Part shown: positions 24,835 through 34,709 of the stretch, one piece after another | Layout: each line of letters begins with the position of its first letter | Numbering within the stretch: the stretch's first letter is position 1 | Translations under genes and position numbers: made by a program | Assembly: GCF_943193205.1 (NCBI RefSeq) | Contig: NZ_CALPDD010000008.1 | Location: forward strand, 1 to 64,000 | Source of the DNA: Alistipes muris | GTDB lineage: Bacteria; Bacteroidota; Bacteroidia; Bacteroidales; Rikenellaceae | Length of the DNA stretch: 64,000 nt | Direction of reading: 5' to 3' | The notes under the pieces: model-generated | Databases searched by the model: none | Told to the model about the DNA's origin: nothing | What the model saw: the letters and a program-made list of their open reading frames with translations, nothing else

Positions 24835-25599
24835 TCACTTGCGGGTTTTGTGGCCCAGGAGGGTGCGGATGCCGTCGATGAAAATCATCGGGTGGGTCGG
24901 GGCGCCCGGGAGCCAGAGGTCGGCCGCATGGCGGTCCAGGAACGAGCGGTCCAGCGCCCGGCTTCCGGCCAGCAGGCCGCCCGAGCAGGCGTCGGTGCCG
25001 CAGGCCACCACGATTTTGGGTTCCGCCACCGCTTCATAGCAGATTTCGAGCGCTTCGGCCATGTTGGCCGTTATCGGGCCCGACACGACTACGCCGTCGG
25101 CATGGCGCGGCGAGGCGGTGAAGCCTACGCCGTAGCGGCCGAAGTCGAAGTTGACGTTGCCCGTGGCGCCCAGTTCCATTTCGACCGACGCGTCGCCGCC
25201 CGCCGAGACTTCGCGCAGTTGCAGCGCACGGCCGAAACAGCGGCGCACTTCGGGCCGCACGGCCGCAGGGTCGAATTCCACCCGTTCCTGCCCCGGGTGC
25301 ATGACCAGCCCCTCGCGCGTGGGCGAGCCTATGCGGTAGTCGTTCGTGAAGCGGATGTTGCGCGGGGCCCGGCGGGCGCATTCGCCGCAGAAGACGCAGC
25401 GCCCGAGGTCGAGCGTGAACGGCGCCGTCGTGATGGCGCCCGTGGGGCAGATGGCCGCGGCCTGTTCGAGTTCGGCGAGGTCGTCGGTGGAGGTCAGCAC
25501 GGGCCGTCCCCGGAATTCGGGGGTCAGTTCCACGGCGTCCAGGTCGGGAATCGCCTGCCTGCCGTGGCTGTGCAGTACGCGTATTTTCGGAAATATCAT
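24835..25599 (-). CDS. NuoB/hydrogenase small-subunit-like protein with one ferredoxin cluster
   Basis: This 254-residue protein resembles the small subunits of group 4 hydrogenases (HycG/EchC) and NuoB. The N-terminal ferredoxin-like part keeps ligands for one [4Fe-4S] cluster only: Cys51 (CPTG) plus Cys68, 71 and 74 (CVFCGEC); the fourth Cys of that motif is Ala. The NuoB-like part is recognisable from GFTASPRHADGVVVSGPI, PKIVVACGTDACSGG and LPGAPTHP. The ligands of the proximal cluster are replaced: the CxxC region reads GATGNV, the third ligand position is Asp203, and PGCPP reads PGAPT. No large subunit or other hydrogenase gene is nearby. It is probably not a catalytic hydrogenase subunit and its function is unknown. 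It shares an operon with two ChrA halves. Confidence 0.75.
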   Translation of the reverse strand: MIFPKIRVLHSHGRQAIPDLDAVELTPEFRGRPVLTSTDDLAELEQAAAICPTGAITTAPFTLDLGRCVFCGECARRAPRNIRFTNDYRIGSPTREGLVMHPGQERVEFDPAAVRPEVRRCFGRALQLREVSAGGDASVEMELGATGNVNFDFGRYGVGFTASPRHADGVVVSGPITANMAEALEICYEAVAEPKIVVACGTDACSGGLLAGSRALDRSFLDRHAADLWLPGAPTHPMIFIDGIRTLLGHKTRK

Positions 25600-25603
25600 C
25601 TCT

Positions 25604-27385
25604 TTATTGTTGGATGCGGACCAGCTGTTCGCGGTAGGCGTTCAGTATGCGCGACTTGGAGATGAAGCCCAAGTAGCGCCCCTGCTTGTCGACCACGGGC
25701 AGCATCCACGTGTGTTTGTCCTCGAATTTGGGCAGGATGCTCTGCACGGTTTCGTGTTCCAGAATCCGGTCGGGCGGCTGGATCATGTAGTCCGTTATGG
25801 GGTGGCCGTATTTCTCGCGCTTGAACATGTCTTCGCGCAGGTCGTCGAGCTGCACCACGCCCAGCAGGCGTCCGAATTCGTCGATGACCGGAAATATGTT
25901 GCGGCGTGCCGTGGAGATGATGTGCACCAGGTCGCCCAGGGTCATGCGCTGGCGGATGCGGATGAAGTCGGTCTCCATCAGAGAGTCGAGTTTCAGAAAG
26001 ACGAACACCGACTGGTCCTTGTCGTGGGTGAGCAGTTCGCCCCGCAGGCGCAGCTGCTTGGTGTAGATCGAGTCGGGGTCAAGCCAGTAGCCCACCGCAA
26101 AGGCGATGCAGGCCGTAATCATCAGCGGGATGAAAAGCCCGTAGCCGTTGGAGAGTTCGGCGATAAGGAATATCGAGGTCAGCGGGGCGTTCATGACGCC
26201 TGCCATGACGCCGGCCATTCCCACGAGCGTGAACGACACGAGCGACACGTGCCAGTCGAACAGCGCGTTGCACGTCAGCGCCAGGGCCGCGCCCGTGAAG
26301 GCTCCGACGAACAGCGACGGGGCGAACGTTCCGCCCACGCCGCCCGCCGCATTGGTGGCCGACATGGCGATGACCTTGAAGAACATGATTGCCACGACGA
26401 ACAGAATCGCCACCCAGTCCATGTTGCGGAAGCGGTAGAAAAGCGAGCTGTCGAAGAGTTCTTCGGGGTGGCCGTGCATCAGCGCGGTCATTCCCTCGTA
26501 GCCCTCGCCGTAGAGCGGCGGGAAGATGAAAATCAGAATGCCCAGCACCGCGCCGCCCGCAATCCATTTCTTGTACTGCTTGTCGAGCCCCTTGAAGAAC
26601 GTGCCTACGCGCGAATTCATCGACGTGAAGTACCACGCCATCAGTCCGCAGCAGATGCCCAGCACGATGAAGAGCGGAATCTGCCACAGCTCGAACGCGT
26701 CTTCGGGCCGCAGCGTCACGGCCAGAATGGGGTCGAAGTCGCGCAGGATGAAAGCCATGGTCGTGGCGGTGATGGAGGCTATCAGCAGCGGGATGACCGA
26801 GGCGGCGGTGATGTCGAGCATCAGGATTTCCAGCACGAAGACGATGCCCGTTATCGGGGCCTTGAAGATGGCCGCGATGGCCGCTCCGGCGCCGCAGCAG
26901 AGCAGCAGGGTGGTGTGTTTGTAGTTGAGGCGGAACAGCTTGCCCACGTTCGAGCCGATGGCGGCTCCCGTCAGCACGATGGGGGCCTCGGGGCCTACCG
27001 AGCCGCCGAAGCCGATGGTCGTGGCGCCGCCCACCAGCGAAGTCCAGCAGTTGTGGCGGGCGATGCGCGAATTCTTGCGCGACATGGCCTGCAATACGCG
27101 CGTCACCCCCTCGGAAATGTTGTCGCGGACGACATATTTGACGAACAGCGAGGCCAGGATGATGCCGACCGCCGGATAAATCAGGAACAGCAGATGGGCG
27201 CTTTCGACCGGGAACCAACGCGTCAGCCCGCCCTTGATGGCGTAGAGCAGCATCTCGAATAGATAGGTCGCCACGCCGGCCAGCACACCCACCAGCACCG
27301 CCAGCAGCATCATGATTTGCCGCGTCGAGAGCCTGCGTGTCAGGTGCAGGAAGTAGGTGTAGATTCGTTCGGTGCGCAGACGCAT
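25604..27385 (-). CDS. CLC-family chloride channel with CBS domains
   Basis: This 593-residue protein has the CLC anion channel/transporter core (about residues 20-450) and two C-terminal CBS domains (about 470-590, beginning near LKLDSLMETDFIRIRQRMTLGD), which usually bind adenine nucleotides. In the segment equivalent to GREGP of E. coli ClcA the sequence is GSVGPEAP, so the gating glutamate is Val. This is also seen in some channel-type CLCs and suggests passive conduction rather than H+ exchange; this is inference. The GSGIP-like filter is not recognisable. I chose the ATG at 27385, just before the basic MRLRTERIY N-terminus. It ends 4 bp before the NuoB-like gene and may be co-transcribed with it. 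Confidence 0.88.
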   Translation of the reverse strand: MRLRTERIYTYFLHLTRRLSTRQIMMLLAVLVGVLAGVATYLFEMLLYAIKGGLTRWFPVESAHLLFLIYPAVGIILASLFVKYVVRDNISEGVTRVLQAMSRKNSRIARHNCWTSLVGGATTIGFGGSVGPEAPIVLTGAAIGSNVGKLFRLNYKHTTLLLCCGAGAAIAAIFKAPITGIVFVLEILMLDITAASVIPLLIASITATTMAFILRDFDPILAVTLRPEDAFELWQIPLFIVLGICCGLMAWYFTSMNSRVGTFFKGLDKQYKKWIAGGAVLGILIFIFPPLYGEGYEGMTALMHGHPEELFDSSLFYRFRNMDWVAILFVVAIMFFKVIAMSATNAAGGVGGTFAPSLFVGAFTGAALALTCNALFDWHVSLVSFTLVGMAGVMAGVMNAPLTSIFLIAELSNGYGLFIPLMITACIAFAVGYWLDPDSIYTKQLRLRGELLTHDKDQSVFVFLKLDSLMETDFIRIRQRMTLGDLVHIISTARRNIFPVIDEFGRLLGVVQLDDLREDMFKREKYGHPITDYMIQPPDRILEHETVQSILPKFEDKHTWMLPVVDKQGRYLGFISKSRILNAYREQLVRIQQ

Positions 27386-27395
27386 GCTTGCCGGA

Positions 27396-28753
<1,358 letters not shown>

Positions 28754-28799
28754 TTATCTGCGCAAACTTACGAAAATCCGCGCGCGCGGCCTAATAAAG

Positions 28800-28830
28800 T
28801 TGATGAATATCGTTTTTTTTTATACTTTTG
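28800..28830 (+). promoter_or_regulatory. Promoter of oxyR
   Basis: TTG (28800-28802) and TACTTTTG (28823-28830) are 20 bp apart, an exact -7 box. The leader to the ATG at 28853 is about 18 nt. Confidence 0.75.
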
Positions 28831-28852
28831 CATGTCGGAATAAACCGTTATT

Positions 28853-29749
28853 ATGACTATCATTCAGCTCGAATACCTCCTCGCCGTGGCCAACTGCGGC
28901 AGTTTTTCGCAGGCCGCCGAACATTGTTTCGTCACCCAGCCTTCGCTGAGCATGCAGATCAAGTCGCTCGAAGAGGAGCTGGGCGTGGTGCTGCTCGACC
29001 GTTCCAAAAAGCCCGTCATCCCCACCGAGGCGGGCGAGGTGGTTTTGGAGCAGGCCCGGCAGACCCTTTCGGCCTACAATTATATCAAGGAGGCTGTGGC
29101 CGAGCTCAAGGGCGAAACGGCGGGCAAGCTGCGGCTGGGCGTCATTCCGACTATCGCGCCCTACCTGCTCCACAAGTTCATCCCCGCGTTCGTGCGCGAT
29201 TTTCCCAAGGTCGAGCTGGAGATTTCCGAGATGGTCACGGCCGACATCATCGAGGCGCTCAAGCGCGACCGCATCGACGCCGCGCTGGTCGCCAGCGGCA
29301 CCTGCGGCGAGGGCATCCTGGAGCAGGAGTTGTTCAACGACCGTTTTTTCGCTTACGTCTCGCCCGAAAATCCGCTCTACGAGCGGCAGAACGTCCGCAT
29401 CGAGGACATCGACCTCAAGGACCTGGTCATCCTCAGTCCCGGCAACTGCATGCGCGACCAGATCATCGAGCTGTGCCAGGCGCGCCGCGGGCTGCCCGCC
29501 CGTTATTCGTTCGAGTCGGGGTCGCTCGACACGCTCATGCGCATCGTCGACTGCACGTCGTGCCTGACCATCATTCCCGAAATGGCCGTCGAGTATATCC
29601 CCGCCGACCGGCGCGACCGGCTGAAGACGCTGGCCAAGGGGGCTACTTCGCGCAAGATTGCCATCGCCGTGCGGCGCACCTATGTGAAGAGTTCCATCAT
29701 CCGTGCCCTCACCGATACCATTCTCGCCAACGTCGTCCCGGCGAAATAG
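28853..29749 (+). CDS. oxyR: OxyR-type hydrogen peroxide-sensing LysR regulator
   Basis: This 298-residue LysR-family regulator has an N-terminal winged helix-turn-helix (residues 1-60, with FSQAAEHCFVTQPSLSMQIK) and a periplasmic-binding-like sensor domain. The redox pair is conserved at Cys199 and Cys208 (NCMRDQIIELC), the same numbers as in E. coli OxyR, so oxidation by peroxide should form the intramolecular disulfide that activates transcription of peroxide-defence genes. It has its own promoter and diverges from trpS. No catalase, Dps or ahpCF gene is adjacent. In Bacteroides OxyR controls such genes in trans. Confidence 0.94.
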   Translation: MTIIQLEYLLAVANCGSFSQAAEHCFVTQPSLSMQIKSLEEELGVVLLDRSKKPVIPTEAGEVVLEQARQTLSAYNYIKEAVAELKGETAGKLRLGVIPTIAPYLLHKFIPAFVRDFPKVELEISEMVTADIIEALKRDRIDAALVASGTCGEGILEQELFNDRFFAYVSPENPLYERQNVRIEDIDLKDLVILSPGNCMRDQIIELCQARRGLPARYSFESGSLDTLMRIVDCTSCLTIIPEMAVEYIPADRRDRLKTLAKGATSRKIAIAVRRTYVKSSIIRALTDTILANVVPAK

Positions 29750-30084
29750 CCGGGCGGTTCATCCGCAAATCGTTTTTCACTTCATAGATTCAGGCAGTTT
29801 TGGTCCGGAGTGGCATGGGTTACGGCTCATTTCGGCTACCTTTTTTCGTCTTATCGTAAGGGGTGCCTGCCAGCGTGGCCACGCAGATTCAGCAATCCGC
29901 TGGCGGTGTTGTTGTTGAAACGTTTTAACAACTTGCTGAAACGTTTTAACTGCCGTCAGCTGTGCACCCCAGTCTGGCAGAAAACTTGGGTTAATGAATA
30001 ATTAACAATGAATAGTGAATAATTGCTTTTTCATGTCTTTGCCAATTATTCCTTATTAACTATTCATTATTCATTTTTCTGTCA
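29750..30084. other. Non-coding stretch with palindromes and AT-rich inverted repeat
   Basis: No gene is supported. The features are tandem AAAACGTTTT-type palindromes (29911-29950) and a large imperfect AT-rich inverted repeat (left arm 30007-30025, right arm about 30043-30077) that could fold into one long hairpin. Confidence 0.6.
29911..29950. repeat. Two tandem AAACGTTTTAAC palindromes
   Basis: The first, GTTGTTGAAAC/GTTTTAACAAC (29911-29932), is an 11-bp arm palindrome with one G-T pair. The second (about 29936-29950) is weaker. Both belong to the family seen at 23687-23712, 48555-48568 and 49164-49183. Confidence 0.75.
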
Positions 30085-30087
30085 TTC

Positions 30088-30312
30088 ATCCGAGCGATTG
30101 CTTCAGCGTCTGCTGCGGGCTACCGCGCCCGTGAGTCGGGAGCCTTGACGAGTGTCGGCACCGGGGGCAGTTCCTGGTCTTCCTCGTCCAATTACGCGGG
30201 CAGTCTCTACGTGGGCCGTCTGGTCTTCTGGTCGGCCAGCGTGGGCCCGCTCAGCGGCACCTACCGTGCGGATGGCCTCTCCGTGCGCTGCGTCCAGCAT
30301 CTGCGGCTGCTT
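30088..30312 (+). pseudogene. Remnant of a FISUMP-type surface-protein domain
   Basis: One frame encodes AAGYRARESGALTSVGTGGS, then SWSSSSNYAGSLYVGRLVFW and later GTYRADGLSVRCVQHLR. This is the C-terminal pattern (AAGYR ... SGAL.. VG..G..WSSS ... YRA.G.SVRCVQ) of the Fibrobacter-major-paralogous-domain proteins common in Bacteroidales surface loci. No start codon, signal peptide or upstream domain precedes it; the sequence to the left is AT-rich repeat DNA. The normal stop after the last motif is also missing. It is best read as the decayed end of a lost gene, with the next gene's leader now following it. Confidence 0.65.
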
Positions 30313-30454
30313 TTTTTTCTTCGTGGGCTTTTCGGCCGTAACCCGCGCACGTTCAGCGCATCCGTCCGGACCGTATCCGCGACGCTCCCGCCCCATACAA
30401 TAAAGGGCCTTTGCGCGGCGTTTTTCCTGCGAATTCAACCAAAAACGACGCAAC

Positions 30455-32908
30455 ATGCAGATGAAAATTTCCAAGACGCTCGAAAGCGTCCTTGCTCGCG
30501 CGGCGTTCGACACCGCTAAAGCGGGCATCACCCATTCGCTCAAGGACCGCCTGGCCGTAGAATTGCTGCGCGAGGAGGGATCGCTGGCTTTCCAGCTCCT
30601 CTCGTCGCGTCTCAAGGACTGGGAGGTGTACCAGATACGTCTTCGCATCGAACACGAAATCGCCGCTGCGCAGCCCGCGGAGGAGCTCGACCCCGAAACG
30701 TTCTTCCGCGCTTTCCGCGAGGAGCTGTGCGAGAAGTCGGGGGCCGTGCGCAGTATTTCGACGATTCATGCCTTGCGGCTTATCGCGGCCGACACGCAGA
30801 CCATTACGGCCCGCGTGCTGGAGATGTACGGCGTCACGGCCGAAATCATCGCGGCCGATTTGCAGAAGTTCGCCGTCGCCGACGACTTCCGCTCCGGCAT
30901 CCAGGTGCAGATGCTCGATTTCTCGGCGGACAGCCGGCCCGAGCCCAAGGACGAGCCGCACCTGCTCGACAAGTTCGGGGTCAACCTCACGCGCATGGCC
31001 CGCGAGGGGCGCATCGACCCCGTCGTCGGGCGCGAGGAGGAGATCGAGCGCGTGGTGCAGATTCTCTCGCGCCGCAAGAAGAACAATCCCATCCTCATCG
31101 GCGAGGCCGGTGTGGGTAAAAGCGCCATCGTCGAGGGGCTGGCCCTGCGCATCGCCGCCGGAAAGGTGCCCTATACCATCGCCGGCAAGACGCTGTTTTC
31201 GCTCGACGTCTCGTCGCTCGTGGCCGGGACCAAGTTCCGCGGCGAATTCGAGGAGCGGATGCAGCAGCTGTTGGATGAACTGCGCAAGGCCAAGGATACG
31301 ATTATCTTCATCGACGAAATCCACACCATCGTCGGCGCCGGGTCTACGCAGGGCAGTCTCGATACGGCCAACATCCTCAAACCCGCCCTTGCGCGCGGCG
31401 AACTCCAGACCATCGGGGCCACGACGCTCGACGAGTACCGCGAGAACATCGAGAGCGATTCGGCCCTCGAACGCCGGTTCCAGAAGGTGGTGGTCGAACC
31501 GACCACGGCCGAGCAGACGCTCGCCATCCTGCGCAACATCGCGCCCCACTACGAGCAGCACCACAAGGTGCGCTATACCGACGGGGCCTTGCGGGCCTGC
31601 GTGGCGCTGACGGAGCGTTACATCACCGACCGCTTTTTCCCCGACAAGGCGATCGACGTGTTGGACGAGGCCGGGTCGCGCGTGCATCTGCGTTCGGCCT
31701 GCGAGCCCGACGAGCTGCGCCGCATGGAGACGGCCGTCGGCGACGTGCAGCGCGAGCGGCGCGAAGCGGTCGGGGCGATGGCCTATGACAAGGCCGCTTC
31801 GGCCCGCATGCGCGAAATTGCGCTCCGCTCCAAAATCGACGAGACGCGTTCGGAGTGGCGGCGTTCGCTCGAAACCAATCCTGCGGAGATTACCGAGGAG
31901 GACATCCGCGAGGTCATCACCGTCATGACGGGCATTCCCGCCGAACGGGTCACCGACGGCGAGGCCGGGCGGCTCCGCACCCTCTGCGACCACCTGTCGG
32001 GCCGCGTCGTGGGGCAGCAGGATGCGGTCGAAAAGATTTCGCGCACGATCCGCCGTTCGCGCGCCGGGCTCAAGGACGAGCACCGTCCTATCGGTGTCTT
32101 CCTCTTCGTGGGTCCCACGGGCGTGGGCAAGACCCTCCTGGCCAAGGAGGTTTCCAAGTGGCTCTTCGACGAGCGCATGGGGCTGATCCGTATCGACATG
32201 AGCGAGTACAGCGAGAAGCACAACGTTGCGCGGCTGATAGGCTCGCCCCCGGGCTACGTCGGCTACGGCGAGGGCGGGCAGCTGACCGAAGCGGTGCGCC
32301 GCCGTCCCTACTCGGTGGTGCTGTTCGACGAAATCGAAAAGGCCCATCCCGAGGTCTTCAACACTTTGTTGCAGCTTTTCGACGAGGGGCACCTGACCGA
32401 CGGTTCGGGCCGCAAGGTCGATTTCCGCAACACGATTATCATCATGACCTCCAACGTGGGTTCGCGGGCCGCCGCGCAGAAGCAGGTGCAGGTGGGTTAC
32501 AGCACCACCTCCAAGAGCGCCGTGGAGACCGTGGCGCCGCAGATAGAGTATCGCAAGGCGCTGGAGCAGACCTTCGCGCCGGAGTTCCTGAACCGCATCG
32601 ACGACATCGTGGTTTTCCGCACGCTGGAGGAATGCGACGTCGAGCGGATCATCGAGCTGGAGCTGGAGGGCCTTTTCGCACGGACGCGCCGGCTGGGCTA
32701 CAACGTGAAGATCACCGACTGCGCCAAGCGCCGGCTGGCGTCGATGGGCTACGAACAGCGCTATGGCGTCCGCTCGCTCAAGCGCACGCTGATGGACCAT
32801 GTCGAAGACCCGCTTTCGGCGCTCATCATCGACGGACAGCTCCACGAGGGCGACACCGTGGTCGTCGAGGCCGACAAGGCCCGCGGCGTAAGGCTCCGGG
32901 TGGCGTAG
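30455..32908 (+). CDS. ClpC/ClpA-type AAA+ ATPase of the Clp protease
   Basis: This 817-residue Hsp100 protein unfolds substrates and feeds them to ClpP. It has an N-terminal Clp-N-like domain (residues 1-150), AAA1 with Walker A GEAGVGKS (about 219-226), a middle region with the coiled/UVR-like part (about 410-470), and AAA2 with GPTGVGKT (about 550-557) followed by [22 protein letters not shown]-terminal D2-small domain follows. The length fits ClpC. The ATG at 30455 or 30461 may be used. The upstream 150 bp is the pseudogene remnant. A strong terminator follows 1 bp after the stop codon. Confidence 0.93.
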   Translation: MQMKISKTLESVLARAAFDTAKAGITHSLKDRLAVELLREEGSLAFQLLSSRLKDWEVYQIRLRIEHEIAAAQPAEELDPETFFRAFREELCEKSGAVRSISTIHALRLIAADTQTITARVLEMYGVTAEIIAADLQKFAVADDFRSGIQVQMLDFSADSRPEPKDEPHLLDKFGVNLTRMAREGRIDPVVGREEEIERVVQILSRRKKNNPILIGEAGVGKSAIVEGLALRIAAGKVPYTIAGKTLFSLDVSSLVAGTKFRGEFEERMQQLLDELRKAKDTIIFIDEIHTIVGAGSTQGSLDTANILKPALARGELQTIGATTLDEYRENIESDSALERRFQKVVVEPTTAEQTLAILRNIAPHYEQHHKVRYTDGALRACVALTERYITDRFFPDKAIDVLDEAGSRVHLRSACEPDELRRMETAVGDVQRERREAVGAMAYDKAASARMREIALRSKIDETRSEWRRSLETNPAEITEEDIREVITVMTGIPAERVTDGEAGRLRTLCDHLSGRVVGQQDAVEKISRTIRRSRAGLKDEHRPIGVFLFVGPTGVGKTLLAKEVSKWLFDERMGLIRIDMSEYSEKHNVARLIGSPPGYVGYGEGGQLTEAVRRRPYSVVLFDEIEKAHPEVFNTLLQLFDEGHLTDGSGRKVDFRNTIIIMTSNVGSRAAAQKQVQVGYSTTSKSAVETVAPQIEYRKALEQTFAPEFLNRIDDIVVFRTLEECDVERIIELELEGLFARTRRLGYNVKITDCAKRRLASMGYEQRYGVRSLKRTLMDHVEDPLSALIIDGQLHEGDTVVVEADKARGVRLRVA

Positions 32909-32950
32909 ACTATGGGTGGCGGACTTTTGTCCGCTGCCCATAGTTGTTTT
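32909..32950 (+). terminator. Terminator of the Clp ATPase gene
   Basis: ACTATGGG-T-GGCGGAC pairs with GTCCGC-T-GCCCATAGT around a TTTT loop, followed by TGTTTT. A degenerate dispersed repeat (GTTCTGAGCGCAGCGACGA) lies just after at about 32964. Confidence 0.88.
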
Positions 32951-33051
32951 GTCTCTGCGCTGTCGTTCTGAGCGCAGCGACGAGGAAAGGCCGAATAATT
33001 CTGAATCGTGATTTTTAATCCTCTCTTCTTTTCTTTTTATTTTATTATTGC

Positions 33052-33059
33052 TATCTTTG
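33052..33059 (+). promoter_or_regulatory. -7 box of metK
   Basis: TATCTTTG is an exact -7 element; the -33 region is T-rich without a clear TTG. It implies a leader of about 160 nt containing the SAM-II element. Confidence 0.7.
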
Positions 33060-33079
33060 CGGTCCCAAGCCGGAAGGCG

Positions 33080-33140
33080 GGGAAATGTGGAAAGATTTGA
33101 CTGATTGCAAACCACAATAAAAAATCGCTAAAACAGCTCG
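33080..33140 (+). promoter_or_regulatory. SAM-II riboswitch in the metK leader
   Basis: The sequence has the SAM-II pattern. Stem P1 is TGTGG (33086-33090) with CCACA (33112-33116). The loop contains AAAGATTTGACTGATTGCAA, close to the conserved loop of the family. After it comes AAAATCGCTAAAACAGC with the invariant GCTAAAA. GATTT (33094-33098) pairs with AAATC (33122-33126), giving the H-type pseudoknot. SAM-II elements bind S-adenosylmethionine and lower translation; here the gene encodes SAM synthetase, so it would be simple feedback. The start codon is 85 nt further on, behind a second hairpin (33189-33208), so the output mechanism may differ from the usual compact form. Confidence 0.82.
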
Positions 33141-33224
33141 TTTTTTATTTCCCAAACAGCCAATTTTTCCCATTTTATACCGATAACCGGACTGCCTCGG
33201 GGCGGTCCACAAAAACGTATAACA

Positions 33225-34529
33225 ATGGGTTTTCTGTTTACATCGGAGTCGGTGTCCGAGGGGCACCCCGACAAGGTTTCGGATCAGATTTCCGACGCCA
33301 TTCTCGACGAATTCCTGCGTCGCGATTCCAATTCCAAGGTTGCGTGCGAGACGCTTTGTACCACCGGGCTGGTGGTTGTTGCGGGCGAGGTGCGCTCCGA
33401 AGCATACGTCGACGTGCAGGGCGTGGCGCGCCGTGTCATCGAGCGCATCGGCTATACCAAGAGCGAGTACCAGTTCGACTGCAATTCGTGCGGTATTCTC
33501 TCGGCCATCCACGAGCAGTCGTCCGACATCAACCAGGGTGTCGAGCGCGGCGACGAGCAGCAGCAGGGCGCAGGCGACCAGGGCATCATGTTCGGCTATG
33601 CCTGCAACGAGACCCGCGAGCTGATGCCCGCCACGCTGATTCTCTCGCATGTCATTCTCAAGGAGCTGGCCGTCATCCGGCGCGAGGGCAGGACGATGAC
33701 TTACCTGCGTCCCGATTCCAAGTCGCAGGTCACCATCGAGTACGACGAGCAGACGGGACGGCCCGTGCGGGTCAACACCATCGTCGTTTCGACCCAGCAC
33801 GACGAGTTCATCAAGCCCGGCGACGGCATTTCCGAGCAGGAGGCCGAACGGCGGATGCAGGAACAGATTCGCGACGACGTCCGCACCATCCTCATTCCGC
33901 GCGTCAAGGCTCGCTTGGAGCGTGCCGGCGATAAGCTCGCCGAGCTTATCGGCGACGATTACATCCTCCACGTCAACCCGACGGGCAAGTTCGTCATCGG
34001 CGGCCCGCACGGCGATACGGGGCTCACGGGGCGCAAAATCATCGTCGACACCTACGGCGGCCGCGGCGCCCACGGCGGCGGTGCTTTCTCGGGCAAGGAT
34101 TCGTCCAAGGTCGACCGTTCGGCCGCCTATGCCGCCCGCCATATCGCCAAGAACTTGGTGGCAGCCGGGGTGGCCGACGAGGTGCTTGTGGAACTTTCGT
34201 ATGCCATCGGCATCGCCGAGCCGCTTTCGATTTACGTCGATACCTACCGCTCGCCGCGTCCCAAGGCGCTGGAGGGGATGACCGACAGCGAAATCGCCCG
34301 CCGCATCGGCAAGCTGTTCGACCTGCGGCCCGCCGCCATCGTCAAGCGGTTCGGGCTCAAGAACCCGATTTTCGAGGCGACGGCTTCTTACGGCCATTTC
34401 GGAAACCGTCCTTATAAAAAGGTGGAACGGGTGTGGGAGAACGGCCGCGAGGTCGAGCGCGAAATCGAGTTCTTCGGTTGGGAGCGGCTCGATGCCGTCG
34501 ACGACATCCGCCGCGAATTCGGCCTGTAA
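33225..34529 (+). CDS. metK: S-adenosylmethionine synthetase
   Basis: This 434-residue enzyme makes SAM from methionine and ATP. The signatures are intact: [19 protein letters not shown] near the N-terminus, [12 protein letters not shown] (about residues 121-132) and [19 protein letters not shown] (about 284-302). The length is a little above the E. coli enzyme, as usual in Bacteroidetes, through insertions in the middle and at the C-terminus. It is monocistronic, with a SAM-II riboswitch in its leader and a terminator after it. Confidence 0.98.
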   Translation: MGFLFTSESVSEGHPDKVSDQISDAILDEFLRRDSNSKVACETLCTTGLVVVAGEVRSEAYVDVQGVARRVIERIGYTKSEYQFDCNSCGILSAIHEQSSDINQGVERGDEQQQGAGDQGIMFGYACNETRELMPATLILSHVILKELAVIRREGRTMTYLRPDSKSQVTIEYDEQTGRPVRVNTIVVSTQHDEFIKPGDGISEQEAERRMQEQIRDDVRTILIPRVKARLERAGDKLAELIGDDYILHVNPTGKFVIGGPHGDTGLTGRKIIVDTYGGRGAHGGGAFSGKDSSKVDRSAAYAARHIAKNLVAAGVADEVLVELSYAIGIAEPLSIYVDTYRSPRPKALEGMTDSEIARRIGKLFDLRPAAIVKRFGLKNPIFEATASYGHFGNRPYKKVERVWENGREVEREIEFFGWERLDAVDDIRREFGL

Positions 34530-34538
34530 CGCAGAATC

Positions 34539-34570
34539 GGGAGCCTTTTCAACGGCTCCCGGTTTTCTTG
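34539..34570 (+). terminator. Terminator of metK
   Basis: GGGAGCC (34539-34545) pairs with GGCTCCC (34554-34560), followed by GGTTTTCTT. The T run is short, so efficiency is uncertain. Confidence 0.7.
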
Positions 34571-34709
34571 CCGCATTTCGGGCGGTTAATACTGAATTTC
34601 GCCCTTTCCTTATATACTATTTCCGTCGCAGCGCGCGTTTGTCCTGCACGAACATCGTTTTTGCCTATGATAAAGATCGCCTACGAATAATTCAAACCAT
34701 CATTCGATT

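Noticed and set aside
24835-25599. Functional [NiFe] hydrogenase or Complex I subunit
   Set aside because: Cluster ligands are replaced and no partner subunits lie nearby.
30145-30519. 124-codon frame over the FISUMP remnant and into the Clp ATPase start
   Set aside because: It has no signal peptide, runs past the domain end and overlaps the ATPase gene in another frame; treated as a pseudogene fragment.
30353-33115. 920-codon open frame antisense to the Clp ATPase gene
   Set aside because: Its length comes from codon bias of the real gene on the other strand; the plus-strand frame has both Walker motifs.
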